From NCBI GenBank assembly GCA_035543015.1, contig DATKKG010000030.1:1-64000 (forward strand): 64,000 nucleotides of DNA, read 5' to 3'. This document shows positions 1-9,800 of the stretch, piece after piece (the first letter of the stretch is position 1; the number at the start of each line of letters is the position of its first letter). The position numbers and the translations under genes were made by a program. This stretch comes from DATKKG01 sp035543015 (GTDB taxonomy: Archaea > Thermoproteota > Nitrososphaeria > Conexivisphaerales > DTJL01). The notes beneath the pieces were generated by a model. It had not been told where the DNA came from. It was given only the letters and a program-made list of their open reading frames with translations, and did no database searches.

Positions 1-1137
1 GTGGTACTGGCCGCTGAGGTCGCTGCTGAAGGCGATCTGGGAGCCGTCTGGGCTCCAAACGGGCTCTCTGACGTTGCAGTCTCTTGTTGGCGCGACGGAG
101 GCCGACGTCCAATGAGTGACGTCCCATATCCACATCCTGTAGCCGTTGACCGGATCGTCGCAGACATAGAGCAGCTTGGTGGCGTTGTTGTTCCACTGGG
201 CGGTATACGAGGAGTCCACTATTCCGGGGACGAAGGGGACTGGGATGAGGATGCCGCTCCGATACGAATCGTCGGCCATGACGTACTGGAACGTCGCCGT
301 CGAATTGGACAGCGTCTGGACCCAGAGGTCATACCCGTAGCTGTACGAAACGTACGGGGCGGTGGACATCAGGTCGGGCAGCTTGTTGGAGAAGTATACG
401 ATGGAGCCGTTGAAGCCGACGGATGGCTTGATGAAGCTGAAGCCTGGGAACGACAGGTAGGGCGTGCTCGCACCAGTCCTCAGGTCGAGCATGTTGATGC
501 TCGTGCCGTTGTCCGTCGAAGTGTACAGGACGGTGGTGCTGTTGACCCAGGCAGAGTCGAGGGACGACCCTGTGGCGTTGGCGAGGACGGTCAGTGAGCC
601 CTTGGAGGCGTCGTCCATCACCAGCTGAGGAGGGTTGCCCATCGCGTAGAACAGGACCCTGCTTCCATCGGGGCTCCAGTTGGCCGGGCCCTGGAAGGCG
701 TTCATGTAGCTCGGGGTGACCAGGATCGTGCGGTTGGCGGTCAGGTTGAAGATCCCTATGCCGTAGGTGAGCCCGTTCATGAACCAGTAGGAGATGGCGG
801 ACGAATCGGGGCTCCACTGCGGATACATCGCCATGACGCCGTCAGGTGTGAGCTTCCTCTGGGAGGCGCCTGAAGACTTCATCACCCAAACCCCCCAGAA
901 TCCTCCCCTGTCGGAGACATAGGCGATGAGGGAGCCGTTGGGGCTGTAGACGGGGTTCCTGTCGTCCCAGCTGCCCGTGGTGATCTGCCTGTACGGGAGT
1001 GATGCGGGGAGGGTGACGTTGATGCCCACTTCGGGGAGGCCGTAGGGAGTGACCACCGACATCGACGCGAGCAGCGTTCCTCCCAGTATCACTGCGACGA
1101 CGGCGGCCGCGACCAGGAGGAGGAGTCTGGGCTTCAA
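1..1137 (-). CDS. Membrane-anchored TolB-like beta-propeller protein, 3' end outside window
   Basis: The frame is open from a TTG at 1137 to the left edge, so the C-terminus is missing. The start gives MKPRLLLLVAAAVVAVILGG, an uncleaved or cleaved signal-type helix, so the rest should lie outside the membrane. Repeated WSPDGS/YSPNGS blades (for example SPNGSLIAYVSDRG and WSPDGSQIAFSSD) are typical of the WD40-like TolB repeat. The TTG lies 11 bases after the stop of the Fe-S protein gene, with AGGTG about 12 bases ahead, so the two genes form one transcript. It is clearly paralogous to the protein at 4271-5497: both share a GxWDD motif, a DRGG(F/L)W(G/S)VWVM block and the same blade spacing. 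The role is unknown; such propellers usually bind protein or glycan partners. Confidence 0.85.
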   Translation of the reverse strand, partial: MKPRLLLLVAAAVVAVILGGTLLASMSVVTPYGLPEVGINVTLPASLPYRQITTGSWDDRNPVYSPNGSLIAYVSDRGGFWGVWVMKSSGASQRKLTPDGVMAMYPQWSPDSSAISYWFMNGLTYGIGIFNLTANRTILVTPSYMNAFQGPANWSPDGSRVLFYAMGNPPQLVMDDASKGSLTVLANATGSSLDSAWVNSTTVLYTSTDNGTSINMLDLRTGASTPYLSFPGFSFIKPSVGFNGSIVYFSNKLPDLMSTAPYVSYSYGYDLWVQTLSNSTATFQYVMADDSYRSGILIPVPFVPGIVDSSYTAQWNNNATKLLYVCDDPVNGYRMWIWDVTHWTSASVAPTRDCNVREPVWSPDGSQIAFSSDLSGQYH

Positions 1138-1148
1138 TTCTGGTGCAC

Positions 1149-2564
1149 CTACTGGGGAGAAGGCGACGGGTTCGGCTGCGGTCCGTAGCTCTTGGAGCCG
1201 GTCCAGAAGGTCGCGGGGTTCGTGAGGACACCGTTGCCGAAATCGTCGTCCAGCTGCCTCAAGGTGTGGTCCAGCTGCGGGACGTTCATCGCCACGTCCT
1301 GTGCCAGCCCGTTGTTGTGCATGATGCCGTTCGTCCAGGGGCACACCCTTATGCAGATGGCGCAGCCTGTCCCGACCTGTCCCCACCACCTGAGGCACTT
1401 GTCGGACTGCTGCTGCCACTTCAGAATCCCCGTCATCTCCGAGGGGGTGGTGCCCTGGTAGGACGGATCTCCGTAGGGGAGCGCCTGCGGAGGGCAGGCC
1501 TGCACGCACTTCTTGCAGTTGTTGCAGAACTCCGTGAGCCCGAAGTCGATGGGGGCATCATATGACAGTGGAAGGTCCGTGAGCACTTTCATCAGGCGGA
1601 TGTTGGGGCCGTACTGCGGCGTGACAAGCCTGCAGATGCGGCCGAACTGGCCAAGGCCCGCGTCTATGGCCAGCGGTATGCTCAGCATGGTGTCGTTGCC
1701 CATGGGTATGGCCTGCCACCCCAGCCCTCTGATGAACTCGGCCACCCTCGCCGCGATTATGGGCATGTTGTCATACCCTCCCCACACGCCCGCGGCGGAG
1801 ATCCCGTAGGGAGCGTACTTCACCATCGAGATGTCCATCAGCGTCGCGAGCACGACCACCGACCTGAAGCTGTTTGGGATCACCACCTTGTCGTCGTTGG
1901 CGTAGGGCGCAGAGACGTCTTCGAAGACTATGGGCCTGCCTATGGTGTCGTTGGCGTATACCCACCTCCGGTCCAGCTCGCAGAGCCCCACAAGGGAGGC
2001 GCCCAGGCCCTTGGCCGCCTTCTTCACGATGGCAGCCATCTCACCTGGCTCCCTGTCGAGCTTGGAGACGTTGTAGGGAACCTTCGCCGCACCAAGAGAG
2101 GTCCACTTGTAGAGGCCCGCGTCCCTGTTTCCCAGCCCCGAGCCGGTCGCCGTTGCCACCGTCAGGGCCGCGTTGTAGAGCGCGTAGTCCTGAAGCCTGA
2201 AACCTACCTCGTCGTTCCTGACCCTCTGCTCGAAGACAAGAGTATACTTGGCGGCTGCCAGGTAGGCGATGGAGTTGGGGTCCGTCGCCGACCTGGTGAA
2301 GGAGGTGTTCCTTACGTCGAACCGCTTGAAGTCGGGCTTCACCTGGAAGATGTCGGCGGCCGTCTTCCCCGTGAGGATCTTCGGGGCAGGCAGGCCGGCG
2401 TCCATGGGGGCCGACGGCTTGACGAGGGTGGGGGTGGCTGAGCCGGCGAGGGCTGCGACACCCAAGAACCCGGTCGCCTTGATCAGGTTTCTGCGTGCAG
2501 TGTCGACGCCCTTTGGCTTTGGCTGCCTCTTTCGCATGGGAATACGAAGCGCCTTTGCCCGCAT
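1149..2564 (-). CDS. Tat-exported reductive-dehalogenase-type Fe-S protein
   Basis: The N-terminus carries a twin-arginine motif (ARRNLIKATGFLG, near residues 23-35) before a hydrophobic stretch, so the folded protein should be exported. Residues about 343-357 (CNNCKKCVQACPPQALP) and about 391-407 (with CAICIRVCPW) are two ferredoxin-type 4Fe-4S sites. The block LGQFGRICRLVTPQYGPN before them matches the conserved core of the reductive dehalogenase domain, which is related to the epoxyqueuosine reductase fold and normally uses a corrinoid. No separate membrane-anchor gene (RdhB type) is adjacent; the next gene is the TolB-like propeller. An alternative start, ATG at 2537 (MRKRQPKPKG), gives a more usual Tat N-region and sits about 25 bases after a weak GTTAAT box. 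Substrate is unknown; quinone or electron-transfer roles are as possible as dehalogenation. Confidence 0.85.
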   Translation of the reverse strand: MRAKALRIPMRKRQPKPKGVDTARRNLIKATGFLGVAALAGSATPTLVKPSAPMDAGLPAPKILTGKTAADIFQVKPDFKRFDVRNTSFTRSATDPNSIAYLAAAKYTLVFEQRVRNDEVGFRLQDYALYNAALTVATATGSGLGNRDAGLYKWTSLGAAKVPYNVSKLDREPGEMAAIVKKAAKGLGASLVGLCELDRRWVYANDTIGRPIVFEDVSAPYANDDKVVIPNSFRSVVVLATLMDISMVKYAPYGISAAGVWGGYDNMPIIAARVAEFIRGLGWQAIPMGNDTMLSIPLAIDAGLGQFGRICRLVTPQYGPNIRLMKVLTDLPLSYDAPIDFGLTEFCNNCKKCVQACPPQALPYGDPSYQGTTPSEMTGILKWQQQSDKCLRWWGQVGTGCAICIRVCPWTNGIMHNNGLAQDVAMNVPQLDHTLRQLDDDFGNGVLTNPATFWTGSKSYGPQPNPSPSPQ

Positions 2565-2649
2565 TAACCTTTCGATTCGGCGTTTTCATTCGGATCGCCG
2601 GTGGCTCCGCGCCGAATGGCGAGGAGGTCGAACGACTCGCAGAGGATAG

Positions 2650-2657
2650 CCTTAAAT
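2650..2657 (+). promoter_or_regulatory. TATA box of the permease gene
   Basis: CCTTAAAT lies in GC-rich DNA about 28 bases before the GTG at 2682. This is the spacing seen before most starts in the window and fits a leaderless transcript. Confidence 0.5.
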
Positions 2658-2681
2658 CGCGTGCGAGCCTCGAAGGCTGTC

Positions 2682-4274
2682 GTGCCTGAGGCTGAGGAGA
2701 CCGGAGCCTTCGTGAGGGAGAACACCGGTCTCAAGAAGAACGCTTCGATGCTTGACGCGGTGGCCCTGAATGTGAGCAGCATGTCGGCCGGGGCAGCCCT
2801 GGCGACCATCGGGTCCACGATGGTGGTCCTCCCGAAGGTGGCCGGAGTGAACCTAGTCGACGCCTCACTCATCGCCTTCGTCCTTTCGATCCCTCAGATA
2901 ATCGTGTACACCATGATGACGAAGAGGCTTCCTCGCACCGGCGGCGACTACGTGTGGGTCTCGAGGACCTTAGGAGGGCGACTCGGGAGCGCCCTCGGGT
3001 TCATGGGGTACACCATGAGGACGCTGGCATATCTCGCCCTGATCGCCCTCTCGGCGGTCTTCGCGATCGGCTCGGTGGAGCTCTTCTTCGACCCGTCAAG
3101 CCGGACGGCCCTGGGGCTGAAGCTTTCGGGGGACATCCCGGGATCCAACCCGCTGCTCCAGGCGGGCATCGCTATCTCGATTTTAGCGGCCATCGTCGCG
3201 GTCAACGTCCTAAGGCCGAGGCTCGGCTATGTGCTCGTCTCGGTCTTGGCGGTCCTTGGGATGGCCACTCTCGTCCTGGGGATCTTCGTGATCCTGGGCG
3301 CAGGCAACGCCGGGGTCTCTTCGTATGTCGACTCGATCGGGCTGTCCGCCGGAGACGCTAACCTCACCTACAGCGCGCTCGCCTCAAGCTACACCGGCCC
3401 GTCACTCGACCTGTCGGCCTCCCTCTTCGTACTGCCCTTCTTCGCGATGTTCATCTACCCCTGGCTCAACGCCGGGCCGGCCGTGGCGCCGGAGATCAGA
3501 GGTCCCCGAGGCATGAGGTGGAACGTGCCCGTCGCCTCCCTCATCGTGATGGTCCTCGTGACGAGCGGGTTCGCGGCGATGTACTACGCGGGGGGCTACC
3601 AGTTCGTCACCGCGGCCCTCTCGAACCCTGCTCTCGTCGTGGGCTACTCCTTCAACTTCTGGACACTCGCAATGGGCGTGTCGAGCAGCAGGGTGATCGC
3701 CTGGCTCCTCGGAATTGGCTGGGTGCTGTGGGTGATAGCCATCCTCGCGTATGGCGTCATCGTGGAGTCGAGGTACCTCTTCGCACAGGCCTTTGACAGG
3801 TTCCTCCCAGAGAAGGTGGCCTACGTCAACCCGAGGCTCGGCTCGCCTGCCGTGGCCCTCCTCATCGAGCTCGTCGTGACCGGATGTTTCGTCGCCGTCG
3901 GCTCGGTCCTCTACGGGGGCTTCAAGTCGCTCTACGGTGTCGTCATCGCCTCCATGATCTACTTCGTCTTCGTGGGAGTCGCCGCCGTCCTGCACGCCAT
4001 GAGGAAGGAGAAGGGATCTGCGAAGGTGGTCCTGTCGGTCAGCGGGGCGCTGATGGCGGGGGCCTTCGTCTTCGTCGTCTACGAGTTCCTGGCCAACCCG
4101 ACGGTCTGGGGCACCGGGGCTACCGTCATGGGAATCCCGGGATACTCGTTCGCATACCTCTACGTCGCCCTGTCCTTCCTGCTCGGGCTTGGGCTGTACA
4201 CCTTCTCCAAGAGGACGCACGGCAGAGAGGGTCTGAACATAGACCAGGCCTACGAGGAGATCCCGCCCGACTAG
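2682..4274 (+). CDS. APC-family amino-acid permease
   Basis: The protein is about 530 residues with some 12 hydrophobic helices and the layout of the amino acid-polyamine-organocation superfamily. The first helix has the glycine/serine-rich NVSSMSAGAALATIGS segment and the second is followed by a basic loop, MTKRLPRTGGDYVWVSRTLG, a typical APC signature. It probably imports amino acids or related organic cations using an ion gradient; the substrate cannot be read. The frame is open upstream to an ATG at 2601, but I prefer GTG 2682 (protein begins MPEAEETGAFVRE) because a TATA-like box is at 2650-2657. The divergent neighbour is the Fe-S protein. The last codons overlap the convergent TolB-like gene by 4 bases. 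Confidence 0.85.
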   Translation: MPEAEETGAFVRENTGLKKNASMLDAVALNVSSMSAGAALATIGSTMVVLPKVAGVNLVDASLIAFVLSIPQIIVYTMMTKRLPRTGGDYVWVSRTLGGRLGSALGFMGYTMRTLAYLALIALSAVFAIGSVELFFDPSSRTALGLKLSGDIPGSNPLLQAGIAISILAAIVAVNVLRPRLGYVLVSVLAVLGMATLVLGIFVILGAGNAGVSSYVDSIGLSAGDANLTYSALASSYTGPSLDLSASLFVLPFFAMFIYPWLNAGPAVAPEIRGPRGMRWNVPVASLIVMVLVTSGFAAMYYAGGYQFVTAALSNPALVVGYSFNFWTLAMGVSSSRVIAWLLGIGWVLWVIAILAYGVIVESRYLFAQAFDRFLPEKVAYVNPRLGSPAVALLIELVVTGCFVAVGSVLYGGFKSLYGVVIASMIYFVFVGVAAVLHAMRKEKGSAKVVLSVSGALMAGAFVFVVYEFLANPTVWGTGATVMGIPGYSFAYLYVALSFLLGLGLYTFSKRTHGREGLNIDQAYEEIPPD

Positions 4275-5497
4275 TAGCCCGAAACGACCGCGTGACTGCC
4301 GGCCATGCTGGAGGTCCAGATGTGGAAGCTGCCGCTGGCGTTGCAGTCGAAGGCGACTATCGTTGAGTTGGGCTGCCACGAGGGATGGTAAGCCACGCCG
4401 GTGAAAGGACCGGCCATCAGAACGCTGCTCGTGCCGACGGTCCAGAGGTAGACCCGGGGTCCCGACACCGCGTTGTCCAGCACGCAGGCGATGTACTTCC
4501 CGTCGGAGCTCCAGCGGAGAGCCTCCGCGGTCATCACCGACCCCGGCCTGTACTGGTTCGCTTCGCCACCCGGACCGTATAGGTATGAGGAGTTGTAGCT
4601 GCTCAGCCCGTTCGCCCAGATGTCGTACTGAGTGATGTGAAGCGAGCTCTCCCAGACGTTGTAGCCGCTGATGTCGTAGAGGTTGTAATAGCTTCGAACT
4701 AGGAAGACGTCAGAATAGTATGCGATCTTCGTCCCATCGGGGCTGATCGCGCCTCCTCTGCTATCATAGGTCGCGTTCGTCAGCACCCCCTCCTCCCCTG
4801 AAGTCATGTTGAGCCAGCGAATAGTGTAGTGGCCCCCGTCCAGAGAGGAGAAGACGACCCGGTCCACTCCGGCCCAGCTCGCCGTCGCGTCAGTGCCGTT
4901 GACCGCCGTCAACGGGCGGACGGACCCGGTGGCAGGGTCGAGACAGGCAAGCTCGACCGACGGCGTCATCCTGTAGTAGAGCAGCAGGGAGCCGTCGGGG
5001 CTCCAGACGGGGGCTGCGGACGCGACGTCGTCGGAGCGGGGGCTGGCAGCCAGAACGGAGCCGGTGGTCGCGTTGACGACCACCAGAGATGAAGTGGGCG
5101 GAGTCTCCTCCCAGAAGGCTATGCGAGACGAGTCGGGGCTCCACACAGGGTAAGCGAGGTAGGTTGCAGCGGGGGTCAGTTTCGTCTGACGCGAGCCGTT
5201 GGCCTCCATCACCCACACCGACCACAGCCCGCCCCTGTCGGAGAGGTACGTGATCCTGCTCCCGTCGGGGCTCCATTCGGGCGAGATGTCATCCCAGCCG
5301 CCCGAAGTCAGCTGCTGGTAGGAAGGGCCCGCAGCGGGACCGACGGTGATGTTGGCCTGAGGGATCGGGAAGGCGGCTGGCGGGGCAAGTAGCATGGCGA
5401 AAGCTCCCACCGCTATCACCAGGAGCACCAGAGCGACAGCCGCCAGGGCAGTCCTCACAGACCTCCGAGACGGCCGCGCAGAAATAAGCCTTGTCAT
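4271..5497 (-). CDS. Membrane-anchored TolB-like beta-propeller protein
   Basis: A hydrophobic segment (ALAAVALVLLVIAVGAFAMLL) near the N-terminus is followed by WD40-like TolB blades such as EWSPDGSRITYLSDRG, VWSPDSSRIAFWEE and VWSPDGSLLLYY. It is complete at 408 residues and is the paralogue of the truncated protein at the left edge; the pair flanks the Fe-S protein and permease genes. The listed start is ATG 5497, but a GTG at 5458 (MRTALAAVALV) is better placed: a GGCTTATTTC box lies 25-30 bases before it, inside the upstream extension. It probably faces the outside of the cell and binds a partner or ligand; no enzyme motif is visible. Confidence 0.85.
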   Translation of the reverse strand: MTRLISARPSRRSVRTALAAVALVLLVIAVGAFAMLLAPPAAFPIPQANITVGPAAGPSYQQLTSGGWDDISPEWSPDGSRITYLSDRGGLWSVWVMEANGSRQTKLTPAATYLAYPVWSPDSSRIAFWEETPPTSSLVVVNATTGSVLAASPRSDDVASAAPVWSPDGSLLLYYRMTPSVELACLDPATGSVRPLTAVNGTDATASWAGVDRVVFSSLDGGHYTIRWLNMTSGEEGVLTNATYDSRGGAISPDGTKIAYYSDVFLVRSYYNLYDISGYNVWESSLHITQYDIWANGLSSYNSSYLYGPGGEANQYRPGSVMTAEALRWSSDGKYIACVLDNAVSGPRVYLWTVGTSSVLMAGPFTGVAYHPSWQPNSTIVAFDCNASGSFHIWTSSMAGSHAVVSGY

Positions 5498-5595
5498 GTC
5501 GGGATGGGCTTCCCGGACCCCGTTCGAGGCTCGGCCTAGTTCCTCGAGAGGTCTCAGAACTCGGTGGCTTCATTTCGGCGCCGCTGCAGCCCTCA

Positions 5596-5961
5596 CTATG
5601 TCGTGAAGCGGGGCTTGCAGGTTCCTGAATCGTGTAGCCGTGCCATCGTGGCGTAGATGAATCGGGTGAGCCTTGCGCAAGCTGGCGTCGAGCTCAGGGC
5701 CACAGATGGAACCGAGCCAGCAGGGAGTAGCCCGAGGAGACGCGGAATGGCGTTGGTTCCGCTCGGAACTTCGCCGCCTTGAGACAACGGGTGCATCGCC
5801 CTGCACCCTGCTGAGGGGGAGACCTTTCCAAGGAGCCCGAGGCTGTCGGCATCCTTCAGAGGGATGAGGCTCAGGTTGTGGTGGGCGTCCAGGAACGCGC
5901 GAGTCTCCTTGGACCGGGTGCAAGGCCCGCAATCCGCGTCGTAGGCCAGCAGGTATCCCAC
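5596..5961 (-). CDS. DCC-family thiol-disulfide oxidoreductase-like protein (DUF393)
   Basis: This 121-residue protein starts with a thioredoxin-like strand and active-site motif, LLAYDADCGPCTRSK, close to the YDGxCxxC pattern of the DCC family. Further along, NAIPRLLGLLPAGS and RFIYATMARLHDSGTC match the family's conserved A/V-x-x-LL-x-LLPG block and the C-terminal helix ending in cysteine. The start is a GTG; no good TATA box is visible, so it may be read with the operon upstream (stop 71 bases away). A role in thiol exchange is inferred only from the family. Confidence 0.7.
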   Translation of the reverse strand: MGYLLAYDADCGPCTRSKETRAFLDAHHNLSLIPLKDADSLGLLGKVSPSAGCRAMHPLSQGGEVPSGTNAIPRLLGLLPAGSVPSVALSSTPACARLTRFIYATMARLHDSGTCKPRFTT

Positions 5962-6032
5962 CGAGATGGCTCACTCGAGGAAGACGAAACGCTCGCCAGC
6001 TGATGCGGCGTCCTGTGAGGACCGATTCCCGG

Positions 6033-6872
6033 CTACTGGCCCTTGGCGAGCTTCTGACTGATCTGGAGCATCCTCGTCCTGATGTAGCGTGGGCCCTCCT
6101 CGGCGTCCAGGCCCTGCGCGTGCCACTGCTCCTCCGCCAGCGCAAGAGTCCTGAGGGCGGCGGCCGGGTCCCCGGAGGCGTCCTCGGAGTTGGCCCGGAG
6201 GATCAGGGCCTCTATGTTGTTGGGCTCGTCCTTCAGGATCGAGGCGGCGGCGGAGAGGGCAGCCGCGGGGGCCAATCGGGTCAGGCTGTACGCGCCGATC
6301 TTGAGCAGGTCCTCGGTCTTCGGTTTCCTCTTCGCCTTGACCGTGAGCGACACCGGGGAGGAGCTGACGACGCCCTCAGGGGCGGCGTCGAAGGCGCACC
6401 TGACCCTGTAGGCTCCCAAGGGGACCTCGGCGGTCCTGGGGGGCTCGAGGTCCAGCTCCGCGACCGCTGAATAGGAAGAGCCCAGCTCGATCGAAGCCTC
6501 CGCGGGCCTGTGGGAGAACAGCGTCAGCGGCCATGGAAGCGGTTCCCACTTCCCGTCCTTCTCCAGCTGGACTGTGATCAGCTCGAACCAGGGCCTGGAA
6601 TCGCTGCCGACCCTGACGGTCGAGACCTCCCGGCGCCTCCCCTCCGCCTGGCTCCGGAGGCGCTCGAAGTCCTCCTGGGATACTTCTCCGGCGGCTCGCC
6701 TTCCCTCCAGCTCGGCCAGCTCCCTGTCCAGCTTCAGGTTGTCTCCCTGGACCCTGAAGGCCGCGGGGTTCGCGATGGTGACCTCGAAGGTAAGCGGCTC
6801 GCCACGGTAGAGCACGGCTTCGCGCTCCCCGTTCACCCGCAGCTCCACGGCCAAGGAAGTTTTAGACGACAT
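6033..6872 (-). CDS. Soluble protein with beta-sandwich-like and helical-repeat parts
   Basis: I do not recognise this 279-residue protein. It has no signal peptide. Residues 1-60 look like a beta-sandwich edge (VLYRGEPLTFEVTIANP), then a charged helical insert (about 48-75), more strands to about 175, and a C-terminal helical region whose ALILRANSEDASGDPAAALR resembles a TPR unit. Its ATG follows the stop codon of the giant metallopeptidase gene without a gap, so the two are translationally coupled and probably work together, perhaps as cytoplasmic partner of that protein's long C-terminal part. Confidence 0.7.
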   Translation of the reverse strand: MSSKTSLAVELRVNGEREAVLYRGEPLTFEVTIANPAAFRVQGDNLKLDRELAELEGRRAAGEVSQEDFERLRSQAEGRRREVSTVRVGSDSRPWFELITVQLEKDGKWEPLPWPLTLFSHRPAEASIELGSSYSAVAELDLEPPRTAEVPLGAYRVRCAFDAAPEGVVSSSPVSLTVKAKRKPKTEDLLKIGAYSLTRLAPAAALSAAASILKDEPNNIEALILRANSEDASGDPAAALRTLALAEEQWHAQGLDAEEGPRYIRTRMLQISQKLAKGQ

Positions 6873-9800
6873 CTACCAGTCCTTCACCCTTATCCTGCTC
6901 CTGCAGTTCCCATTGGCGGCATCGTTGGTCTCCCCTCCCGCGCTATTAACCCCGTCCCCCGCCTGGGCGTTGCAATAGGTGTTGCCCGGGCTGTCGTTGA
7001 AGGTCCAGGCTCCGCCCACGACGGCCCCGTAGAGGTGGTAGTTGGCGTGGGCGTGAGTGCACCAGCCGGCCGCGTACCTGTCGTACCTCATTATGCAGTT
7101 CTCAACGCCGCTGGTAAGGCGGCCGCTCCTGTTGGAGGAGTTGAATACGGCGGGCTGAGAGGGGCTGGGGCAGTTGTGCTCGCCGTCCTCCCCGTGGTGA
7201 GGCAGGTTGACTCCATGGCCCAGCTCGTGGGCTATGGTGTTGGCCAGCCTGTCCGCGGGCTCGCCCGCCGCGGTGCAGGAGGGGACGTCGATGCAGACAT
7301 GGGTCCTCGACCCAGGGGTGTTCGCCCCGCCTGGGGTGGCCGCGAAGAAGTGGGCCATTCCATACGCTGGGGGAGAGTTCCTGAGCCACAGCCCGTGCTG
7401 GTCGTTGCCGAAGGCCCCTGCCGCCCCGCCCCTGGTGGCCGCCTCGTGGCGGGAGTTGTCGCAGCGGTTGAAGTTGACGACGCGCGGCCTGTCGGCCCCG
7501 TCCCTGAGGTGGAACAGGTCCTGATCGAATAGCGCGTGTATCGTGAGGCCAGTCCCGCCGAAGAGCGACCTTCCGGTGTTGGCGGTTCCCGGCTGAACCT
7601 GTTCGAGGATGTTGTTCTGGTCGTATACGAAGACGTCCTTTTCGTTGACGTTCGTCCTCTCGTGGACCTTGGGGTGGGCCGCGTTCCCTCCTGTGATGAA
7701 GCCCCTGTACTCCTCGTAGTTGGTGAAGCCGTCGCCGTTGGTCCCGTCCCCGTTGGGGGTGCGGTCGTCGTCGGTGCTTCCGGCGGCGCCCCTGGCGTCC
7801 TGGGGGGCCGAATCTGCGATGTCGTTGTCGTTCTCGTCCCTGGGTATCTTGATCCTGTCGCTCCCCACGCAGCAGTCCTTGCCCTTGCAGGGCTCCTCGG
7901 CGTCGGAGTCGGCCGGCGGTATCTCCGCGGCGTGGTTCGCCATGGACTCGAAGAAGCCCGCGGCGCCGTAGTCCTCGCACCTTGTGGTGGTGCGGATCTC
8001 GCTCACCCTCCTCTTCGAAACCGCGTAGAGGTAGTGGTGGGCGTGGGCGGGGTTGTCGCCGGCCACCAGGACCTCGGTGGGGCAGGCGGGCTGGCCCGCC
8101 TGGGTCTTGTCCTTCTCCCTGATGAATATGAAGTCGGGCTCCATCCTCTCCTCGTAGAAGAACAGGTCAGGGTTGGTGTTCCCCTGCAGGGGGTAGTTCA
8201 TGGCCACGCCCCTCTCCCTGAGGACGTGGAGGAGCTTGACGCGGATGAACTTCCTCCTTTCTCCCCTGGCGAACCCCCACTTCCCCCTGCAGATGTAGAG
8301 CATGGGGCTCCTCTCCAGCTCGCCGGCCGCGGCCACCGGGAGCCAGTCCTGCGGGGTCTTCGCCTGGTGGATGCCCAGCCTGCGGACCGTTATCTTCGCC
8401 TTTATGACCTTGGGGGCGTCGTCGTATTCCAGGCCATAGTTCCGCATGGTCAGGGTGACCTCCACGACCCCCTCTTCGTCGGGGGCGTGCCAGATGGTCT
8501 CCCGGCTGAAGATGTCCGGGGCTTCGGTGAACTCCCCCTTGGTCGCCGACCACTCGTAGTCGATGAGGTCGCTCATCTCGAGGATCTCCTGCGCCGGCCT
8601 CCTGCAGACTTCGCCGGAGGGAGTGCAGAACAGCTTGAGCTGGTCGTTGTCCGTGCCCAGCGCCTCGAACCTGACGTAGTCGCCCGTGACGCACTCCTCC
8701 GGCATGAGGGTTATGGAGCCGTCGAGGGGTGAGCCCTGCTGCCAGGAGCTGCCGCAGTTGCACTCTCCTAGGGCCTCCTTGGGGAGCTTGAGCCCCCTGT
8801 TGTCGAAGGCGCCCTCTCCGCTGAGCCACCAGTCGTAGAGGTATTCGTCCTTGACCTCGCCGGGGTCCACGAACTCATGGGGGGTGTCGGCTGCACCCGG
8901 AACATCGGTGATCCTCCGTCTGATCTCCATGATGAGAAGCAGCTTCGCAGGCTCGTGGTCGGGGGGCTTGCTGGCGTCGTCGTGGCTGGCCGTGACCCTG
9001 ATCTGGACCTCCTTCACCTCGTCCAGCTTCTCGATGTCGGGGGGCTGGTAGATGACCTTCTGCCCCACCTGGGTCTTCGCCTCTGCGCCGTCGTTTATCT
9101 TGATGAAGAATCCTTCGCCCTTGACTATCTCCCAGAGGTACTTCACGTTGGCTCTGAGCTTGTGGGTCTTAACGCTCTTGCTCTGCAGGCAGGCGCACTC
9201 CTGGGTGAGGAGGTGGTCGTCCAGGCAGAAGGCCCCCATTGGCAGCGGGTCGTCGGAGGGCCTGACGAGGGTCCTGGAGCCTCTCGCAGTGGTGCGCGAG
9301 CCGGAGTAGGTCTTGCCATCGAGGGCCACGTTGAGCTGGATCTGCATGAAGTCCCAGTGGTGCGTGATCTGGCAGCCGGGCGCCTCGGTGGTCGTGGGGG
9401 TCACTGGTACGATGGGAGGTGGCGTGACCGGAGGCACCTTGGGCTTCTCCGTCGTCCCACCGCCGGTCGTGGTTCCCCCTCCTGTCACGGTGGTGCCGCC
9501 TCCGCCGCCGGTGGTGGCTCCACCTCCGGCTGTGGTGGTGCCTCCTCCTGTCGTTGGGGCCCCTCCACCCCCGGTGGTCGGCCCTTCCTGAGTCCCACCT
9601 GCGGGGGGCGTCACAACCGACCCCTTCCTGAAGTGCCTGATGATGAGATACGCAGCCGCGATGATTACTATGAGGATGACCACGACGACGATGTAGATTA
9701 TCTCCTCCACCACGAGGGTGACGCTCAGGACGACGGGGAGCTCGGAGGAGAACGAACCCCCGCTGACGCTGAAGTGGAGGCCCAGGATGCCGACGTCGGC

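Noticed and set aside
6510..8732. Long plus-strand open frames opposite the metallopeptidase operon
   Set aside because: Valine/glycine/arginine-rich composition without motifs; the opposite frames hold the recognisable protein features.
9480..9590. Low-complexity GGN/CCN-rich stretch that could look like a tandem DNA repeat
   Set aside because: It encodes the Thr/Gly-rich linker of the metallopeptidase with irregular unit length, so it is a protein linker and not a CRISPR or satellite.
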